A stretch of 34,898 nt of DNA. It comes from Lachnospiraceae bacterium (GTDB lineage: Bacteria > Bacillota > Clostridia > Lachnospirales > Lachnospiraceae). The notes beneath the pieces were generated by a model that was given only the letters and a program-made list of their open reading frames with translations, ran no database searches and was not told the origin of the DNA. The DNA lies in the NCBI GenBank assembly GCA_028706005.1, contig JAQWCI010000007.1:1-34898 (forward strand). Reading direction: 5' to 3'. Below are positions 29,427 through 34,898 of the stretch, piece after piece. The number at the start of each line of letters is the position of its first letter. The stretch's first letter is position 1. The position numbers and the translations under genes were made by a program.

Positions 29427-31472
29427 ATGACTGATTTCGAGATAAATGCTATTTTTTCGGATTATACATCTGATTATATAAAACCATGGCAGCCTGCCCC
29501 GTTTTCTCAGCTTACAATTCTTCTCAGAACGGCAAAGACTGGAGTGGATCACTGTACGCTTTCCGTCAGAGGTGCACGCGAATATGAGATGATACGCGTG
29601 GCTGAGAACGATAGTTTTGCCTGGCATTCAGCGGTAGTGGAGCTGGATGACAGAAAGATTTCCTGGGTTTTTAATGTTTATACTGACACGGAGCATCTCC
29701 TGTATACAAGACGGGGAATTGAGGGAAAGATCGAAGAGCCATCATGGTGGAATCTTGTCCCCGGTTTTTGCGTACCAAAATGGATGGTCGGCGCTGTGAT
29801 GTACCAGATTTATGTGGACAGGTTCAGCAACGGAGATGAGTCAAACGACGTACAGACAGATGAGTACAATTACATCGGGAATCATTCTGTAAAGGTCGAA
29901 GACTGGAACAGACTGCCGCAGGCTGATGACGTCAGGGAGTTTTATGGCGGCGATATACAGGGAGTAATCAATAAACTTGACTATCTTTCTGATCTCGGCG
30001 TTGATGTTATATATTTGAATCCGCTGTTTGTTTCGCCGTCTAATCACAAGTATGACAGTCAGGACTATGGCCATATTGATCCGCATATCGGGAGAATAGT
30101 TAATGATGGAGGGAAACTTTTATCCCCTGACGATCACGACAACAGCCACGCATCGCGCTATGCTGTGCGCACTACTGATGCCGGGAATCTTACAGCGAGT
30201 GATGAGCTGTTCGCATTGCTTGTAAAGGAGGCCCACAGGCGCGGAATAAAAGTTATTATCGATGGTGTGTTCAACCACTGCGGTTCATTTAACAAATGGC
30301 TGGACAGAGAGCGTATATATGAACAGATTGACGGGGAGCCGAAGGGCGCATATGTAGCAGAGGATTCCCCTTATCATGATTATTTCCAGTTCAAGGGCGG
30401 AAAATGGCCTTATAACGGCACATATGATGCCTGGTGGGGACACGATACCCTGCCAAAGCTTAATTATGAAAATTCACGCGCATTAACTGATTATGTGCTT
30501 GATATTGGCCGTAAATGGGTATCGGCTCCGTTTCACGCTGATGGATGGCGTCTCGATGTGGCATCTGATCTCGGTCATTCTCCTGAGTTCAATCACCATT
30601 TCTGGCAGGAGTTCAGAAAGGCCGTAAAAGAGGCAAATCCTGACGCGGTAATACTGGCTGAGAATTACGGAGATTCTTCTGCCTGGCTTCAGGGCAATGA
30701 ATGGGATACCATTATGAACTATGACGCATTCATGGAGCCTATAACATGGTTCCTTACAGGCATGGAGAAACACAGTGATGATTTCCGCCGGGATCTTCTT
30801 AATAATACAGACCAGTTCTGGAAGAGAATGACCTATTACTGGAACGGTGCGATGAACAGCGCACCGATGTTTATAAGTATGAATGAACTGTCGAATCATG
30901 ATCATTCGCGGTTCCTTACAAGAACGAATCATAAGGTAGGCAGAATCGAGACTCTTGGCCCCCTGGCAGCAGAGGAGAATGTGGATATGGCTGTGTTCCG
31001 CGAGGCGATAGTCATGCAGATGACATGGCCGGGAGCTCCGACTGTCTATTATGGCGATGAAGCGGGACTCTGCGGTTTCACAGATCCTGACAACAGAAGG
31101 ACTTATCCATGGGGCAGGGAAAATGAGGATCTCATAAAATTCCATAAAGAGATGATCAGAATTCATAAGAAAGACAGGTGCCTTATCGCAGGCTCTGTCC
31201 GCCTCATGGAATCAAAGCCCGGTTGCATTTGCTATGCGAGATTTGATGAGATGGAAACTGTGCTGGTGATCATCAATAATAATGCTTTTGATGTGATTTC
31301 ACGGACAGAGCCTGTATTTGCAGGCACTGCCGTAAATTGTGACATGACGAGAATAATGATGTCAGACAGAACAGGGTACAATACTGACCCGGTGATAATA
31401 AAAGTTGAGAATGGGAAAATGGAAGTTAAAGTTTCGTCTGAATCAGCTACGATAATCAGGTGTTACCACTGA
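29427..31472 (+). CDS. GH13 alpha-glycosidase (neopullulanase/cyclomaltodextrinase-like)
   Basis: MYQIYVDRFSNGD, DGVFNHCG, DGWRLDVASDLGH (nucleophile), ILAENYGD (acid/base), NELSNHDHSRF; CBM34-like N-terminal domain; no signal peptide. Confidence 0.92.
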   Translation: MTDFEINAIFSDYTSDYIKPWQPAPFSQLTILLRTAKTGVDHCTLSVRGAREYEMIRVAENDSFAWHSAVVELDDRKISWVFNVYTDTEHLLYTRRGIEGKIEEPSWWNLVPGFCVPKWMVGAVMYQIYVDRFSNGDESNDVQTDEYNYIGNHSVKVEDWNRLPQADDVREFYGGDIQGVINKLDYLSDLGVDVIYLNPLFVSPSNHKYDSQDYGHIDPHIGRIVNDGGKLLSPDDHDNSHASRYAVRTTDAGNLTASDELFALLVKEAHRRGIKVIIDGVFNHCGSFNKWLDRERIYEQIDGEPKGAYVAEDSPYHDYFQFKGGKWPYNGTYDAWWGHDTLPKLNYENSRALTDYVLDIGRKWVSAPFHADGWRLDVASDLGHSPEFNHHFWQEFRKAVKEANPDAVILAENYGDSSAWLQGNEWDTIMNYDAFMEPITWFLTGMEKHSDDFRRDLLNNTDQFWKRMTYYWNGAMNSAPMFISMNELSNHDHSRFLTRTNHKVGRIETLGPLAAEENVDMAVFREAIVMQMTWPGAPTVYYGDEAGLCGFTDPDNRRTYPWGRENEDLIKFHKEMIRIHKKDRCLIAGSVRLMESKPGCICYARFDEMETVLVIINNNAFDVISRTEPVFAGTAVNCDMTRIMMSDRTGYNTDPVIIKVENGKMEVKVSSESATIIRCYH

Positions 31473-31482
31473 GATCCGGGTA

Positions 31483-32691
31483 TTACAAAAGCTCAGTTCC
31501 GACATCATATGTTTTGCCATTTACGGCGTCACGAAGCCATGCGGCCATAGTGGCGCCTTTTAACGTCCGCATGTAGAAGTAACGAAGCCGCACGGCTGTA
31601 TGGATAGTGCCGAGCTGTGCTTTTGTGTAGAGCGGGTTCTTCCAGTCGTTTATGAAGAAGTGAAAATCGGAACCGAGATCACGGAGCTCTGATACCATCT
31701 GGTGAAGCTGCTTATAATATTTTCTTCTGACAGCGTTGTCCGTCTTATATATTTCTTTGGTCATATCATTGTAGAAGGCGCTGAGCAGATAATCATGGGT
31801 AGAGCTCGCGTAAAGACATCTGAACCGGCCGGGATTTGCATACAGAAGAGCTCTGTACCAGTCGAGAGTGATGTTGTCTCCGGAGAGCGGCTGCCACACT
31901 GAATTGTCACTCTTCCATACGTCGCGGGCAATCGACTGCCATTTATCGTTTATAAGCTGGGCACTGTCGGAAAACAAAGTAATATCATTGCAGTAAGGAT
32001 ACCATTCGTCAGCAATTCTTCCTGCGACAGCGGGAACTGCAAACGCCCCCGCTGAATCGCCGGCAATAAGGAGTTTTGACGGTGATGGGAAGAAATTTCT
32101 GGCAATATCCATAGCACATTCGAAGTTACGTCTTCCGTGGAAATGCAGTATCTGATCAGAACCGTCGAGAGCCTTGTATGGAAAATCAGAATTGCCGACA
32201 TGAAAGTCTCCGGTAGTGTATGTTATGATGACAAAATTCCAGTCATAAAACGGGTTTATGAGCTGGTTCGTGTCGGTAATCCCGACATTTATGTTCATGA
32301 TCTGGGTGAATGGACGCAGATTGTTCCAGTAGTAATTTGGCTCGCCGGAAGCGACTGCCGCGCCTGTAACAGGCCGTGCCGCAGTATACTCGTTCCAGGC
32401 AACTCCGCCGCCGGACATAAAGATGCACAGATTGTCAGTGCAGGCTTTTTTGATGTAGATGTGATATTCGGTGCCATCACCCGAAATTCCATAGGGAACC
32501 GGAATGCGATACCAGACGTGCGCCGTGGGTTCGCCGACAAGGAGGGGTGCTTCCTCGCGCCGTTCAATGAAACCGCCGACCGTCTCTTCGACAAAACTAC
32601 CCGCATTGGCGGCGAGCTTCTTAGTCTTCTCTATTGCTTTCTCAGCCTTCTCTTTTCTTATGAGCTTCTTGTTTTCCATATTATTTACCAT
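31483..32691 (-). CDS. Pectinacetylesterase/NOTUM-like alpha/beta hydrolase
   Basis: LCIFMSGGGVAWNEYTA (oxyanion region), LLIAGDSAGAFAVPAVA (GxSxG); no signal peptide, charged helical N-terminus. Confidence 0.8.
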   Translation of the reverse strand: MVNNMENKKLIRKEKAEKAIEKTKKLAANAGSFVEETVGGFIERREEAPLLVGEPTAHVWYRIPVPYGISGDGTEYHIYIKKACTDNLCIFMSGGGVAWNEYTAARPVTGAAVASGEPNYYWNNLRPFTQIMNINVGITDTNQLINPFYDWNFVIITYTTGDFHVGNSDFPYKALDGSDQILHFHGRRNFECAMDIARNFFPSPSKLLIAGDSAGAFAVPAVAGRIADEWYPYCNDITLFSDSAQLINDKWQSIARDVWKSDNSVWQPLSGDNITLDWYRALLYANPGRFRCLYASSTHDYLLSAFYNDMTKEIYKTDNAVRRKYYKQLHQMVSELRDLGSDFHFFINDWKNPLYTKAQLGTIHTAVRLRYFYMRTLKGATMAAWLRDAVNGKTYDVGTELL

Positions 32692-33351
32692 TTAAAGGTT
32701 AAACCATTTGCCGGTTGCGCTTTTCAGTTCCCTTGAACGGAACAGTGCCATTGCCGCACCGCCTATAAGGAGGAGAGCCATGGAAATCACCGCTGGTGCG
32801 GGAAATTTATTAAGACCGCTCAGCGTTCCGATGAGCTGCAATAATGACAGCATTACATTTGTAAAGAGATAAATGATATAAACCTCAAGAGAGATATGAA
32901 GTATTTTGGCAATTATGACCGTGATTATTGCCATCCCCACGAATGTCGAAGGAATCATCCATTCAACAGACCATCCGCGGAACCCCGACCCGATGTCTAT
33001 TATCAGACATATGACCATCGCGATATACAGCTCGATCGTCACCATTTTAATTACGTTATTGCGAAAATACAGGGCTATCCACAGATCAGCCCAGCAGATT
33101 ACAGCATATATCTCTGTGAGGGAGACCCAGGGAAGTGCGCGATCCGTCAGAAAATCCAGTGTTATCATGGCTATTTCGAGAACAATCAAAACAAATGTCA
33201 CTATCCGGAAGAATGACACCTGGCTGACAGCCGGCTTTTTAATAACCGGGAAGGCCGGTGATTCAGGTTCGCCTTCAAGAAGACCCTGACACAGAGGGCA
33301 GCACCTTTTGTTCCCACGGATTTTCACCTTACATCTGGGGCAGTATTGCAT
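32692..33351 (-). CDS. Zinc-ribbon plus multi-TM protein (DUF6320-like)
   Basis: MQYCPRCKVKIRGNKRCCPLCQG (CxxC...CxxC) followed by about five to six hydrophobic segments. Confidence 0.75.
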   Translation of the reverse strand: MQYCPRCKVKIRGNKRCCPLCQGLLEGEPESPAFPVIKKPAVSQVSFFRIVTFVLIVLEIAMITLDFLTDRALPWVSLTEIYAVICWADLWIALYFRNNVIKMVTIELYIAMVICLIIDIGSGFRGWSVEWMIPSTFVGMAIITVIIAKILHISLEVYIIYLFTNVMLSLLQLIGTLSGLNKFPAPAVISMALLLIGGAAMALFRSRELKSATGKWFNL

Positions 33352-34644
33352 TTATCTGGCCTCCTTTATATCAGCTGTATGGTTGTTATAGTCATTGGTT
33401 GCTATTTCAACGTCAATTCCCATCTCGGTAAGGCGTCTGTAGAAGCGAAGCATTACAGGGTGCGAGGTGAATGTGCCGGCCGAACCGAAAACAAGCTTGT
33501 CCCCGAAGGTCGCCATTGTGACCTGCATGCCTGGTGCGGACATGAAAGCCGCAAAGTGATCAATGTAGGGCGTTATTTCGTCGGGCATTGTTATGCGCTC
33601 CATGTTAGACATTGAGGCCGTGACACCTTTCCGCTGAAGATAAATAAAATATGTGAGGCCCGGCTCCTTTAGCACGAGTGGAATGAATTTGATAGCCATG
33701 TTGTGAACAAGGGCTGAGAACGAATTCATGGTATTGCTTATGTTCTCATGCTGCAATTGTTCCGAAAACTGATCCTTTACGATTTTGATAATGCTTTGCA
33801 GATCGCCGTCGTAGTCTTTGGCATAGTAGATTATTGTAATGACACCAAAAAAGTTCCTGGTAGTATCCGACGGAAAGAATTGCCGCAGATTAACAGGAAC
33901 AGATATAACGACAGGCTTTGTGCTGTCGTGAACGGACATGCCGTCGATAACTGCGGCAATGTAAAGGGATGTCGCGAAAACTCCGACAGTCGTGCCATAT
34001 TTGTGAGCTGCGTCAACAAACTGTTTTGCGGAAAGAACGGCCTCCACTACGTGACTCAGTTGATTCATGTCGCGTTCGCCGTGAAGCTGGTATGCATTGA
34101 CGGATTTGAGCTGCCCTATCTTAAAATCCTTCTCATGCTGATAGTAGCGCGAGAATGCATCGATAGTCTTCTCGTCTCTTGATGAAAAATCCTGCGCCGC
34201 ACATGGGTCAAGATGATGAACAGCTGACAGGTAATTTGTCAGTAGTCTTCTGAGAAAAATTATGGCGCCGGTCCCGTCTGCCAGGACATGGAACATCTCG
34301 AGATTGATGCGGCGTTTATAATAGGTGACACGATAAAGAAGATTGCGTCTTCCGGGAATGTATATGGGAAACATGACAGGCTCGGCATCTTCTTCAACCT
34401 TTGCACCGAACGGCAGTGCGTCAAGGTAATACCAGAAGAGCCCTTTCCGAAGGCATGAGTTGAGATACGGGAATTCCTTAAGTGTCTCATCCAGTGCGGT
34501 CTGCAGGATGGCAGGATCCACATCTTCATTGAGCTCGCAGGCAATCCTGAAAACACGCGTATCCGCACCATGCGCGGAGCATGGAATTATAATTGCCGCA
34601 TTGTCAAGTTTGTACCACTTATTGCCTTTTCTGCCAGTATTCAA
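33352..34644 (-). CDS. Condensation-/alcohol acetyltransferase-like acyltransferase
   Basis: MFHVLADGTGAIIFLRRLLTNYL contains HxxxDG; overall layout resembles BAHD/condensation/PapA-like acyltransferases; TTG start with GAGAGG upstream. Confidence 0.78.
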   Translation of the reverse strand: MNTGRKGNKWYKLDNAAIIIPCSAHGADTRVFRIACELNEDVDPAILQTALDETLKEFPYLNSCLRKGLFWYYLDALPFGAKVEEDAEPVMFPIYIPGRRNLLYRVTYYKRRINLEMFHVLADGTGAIIFLRRLLTNYLSAVHHLDPCAAQDFSSRDEKTIDAFSRYYQHEKDFKIGQLKSVNAYQLHGERDMNQLSHVVEAVLSAKQFVDAAHKYGTTVGVFATSLYIAAVIDGMSVHDSTKPVVISVPVNLRQFFPSDTTRNFFGVITIIYYAKDYDGDLQSIIKIVKDQFSEQLQHENISNTMNSFSALVHNMAIKFIPLVLKEPGLTYFIYLQRKGVTASMSNMERITMPDEITPYIDHFAAFMSAPGMQVTMATFGDKLVFGSAGTFTSHPVMLRFYRRLTEMGIDVEIATNDYNNHTADIKEAR

Positions 34645-34727
34645 ATTATGGCCTCTCAGAATGAGTTATATATTATGCAAATAAACTGTAGCACTAGTAT
34701 ATCACAGACAAACCGCTGTATCGATGC

Positions 34728-34756
34728 TTGCACACACAGTCTCTTTTGTATATAAT
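34728..34756 (+). promoter_or_regulatory. Sigma-70/A-type promoter for fba
   Basis: TTGCAC (34728-34733), 17-nt spacer, TATAAT (34751-34756), upstream of AAAGGTGG and ATG 34810. Confidence 0.75.
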
Positions 34757-34809
34757 TTATGGACGGAGCATTAACAAAATATCTCCAAAATGAAAGGTGG
34801 TATAAGACA

Positions 34810-34898
34810 ATGCCTATTGTTACAAGTACTGAACTATTCAAAAAAGCATATGATGGCGGTTATGCTATCGGCGCTTTCAACATCAACAACATGGAAAT
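34810..34898 (+). CDS. fba: Fructose-bisphosphate aldolase class II, 5' end only (runs off the window)
   Basis: MPIVTSTELFKKAYDGGYAIGAFNINNME translated by eye; typical class II aldolase N-terminus; absent from the ORF track because truncated. Confidence 0.88.
   Translation, partial: MPIVTSTELFKKAYDGGYAIGAFNINNME

Noticed and set aside
1-34898. CRISPR arrays, tRNA/rRNA genes, phage genes or transposases
   Set aside because: No regularly spaced repeats, no recognisable RNA genes, and no integrase or transposase ORF in the translated track.

Overview
This window (Lachnospiraceae/Clostridia-like by gene content; inferred) has three parts. (1) ~1-14.1 kb, + strand: a housekeeping block of cdaR (YbbR), glmM, an HPr-like protein, leuA, archaeal/eukaryotic-type proS, ackA, cca, HU, RqcP-like S4 protein, FtsB/DivIC-like, tilS, hpt and ftsH. 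(2) ~14.4-31.5 kb, + strand: an accessory carbohydrate region. It holds a GH109-like Gfo/Idh/MocA oxidoreductase coupled to a GNAT-like acyltransferase, then a CUT1 sugar ABC transporter (SBP plus two permeases), GH29 alpha-L-fucosidase, GH65 phosphorylase, HAD phosphatase, YesM/YesN-type two-component system, a second SBP lipoprotein and a GH13 glycosidase. Three of these genes are interrupted: the HAD gene by an in-frame TAA, the histidine kinase by an in-frame TGA just before its N-box, and the second SBP by an apparent 1-nt deletion. (3) ~31.5-34.6 kb, - strand: a tight three-gene unit with zero-bp junctions, encoding a condensation-like (HxxxDG) acyltransferase, a zinc-ribbon membrane protein (DUF6320-like) and a pectinacetylesterase/NOTUM-like alpha/beta hydrolase. 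It is divergent from the 5' end of a class II fba gene. The items most worth follow-up are the three-gene acyltransferase/hydrolase unit, the eroded sensory arm of the sugar locus, and two structured repeat-rich intergenic regions (16.48-16.63 kb and 20.12-20.21 kb). All family calls are by eye from the translated ORFs; no database search was run.
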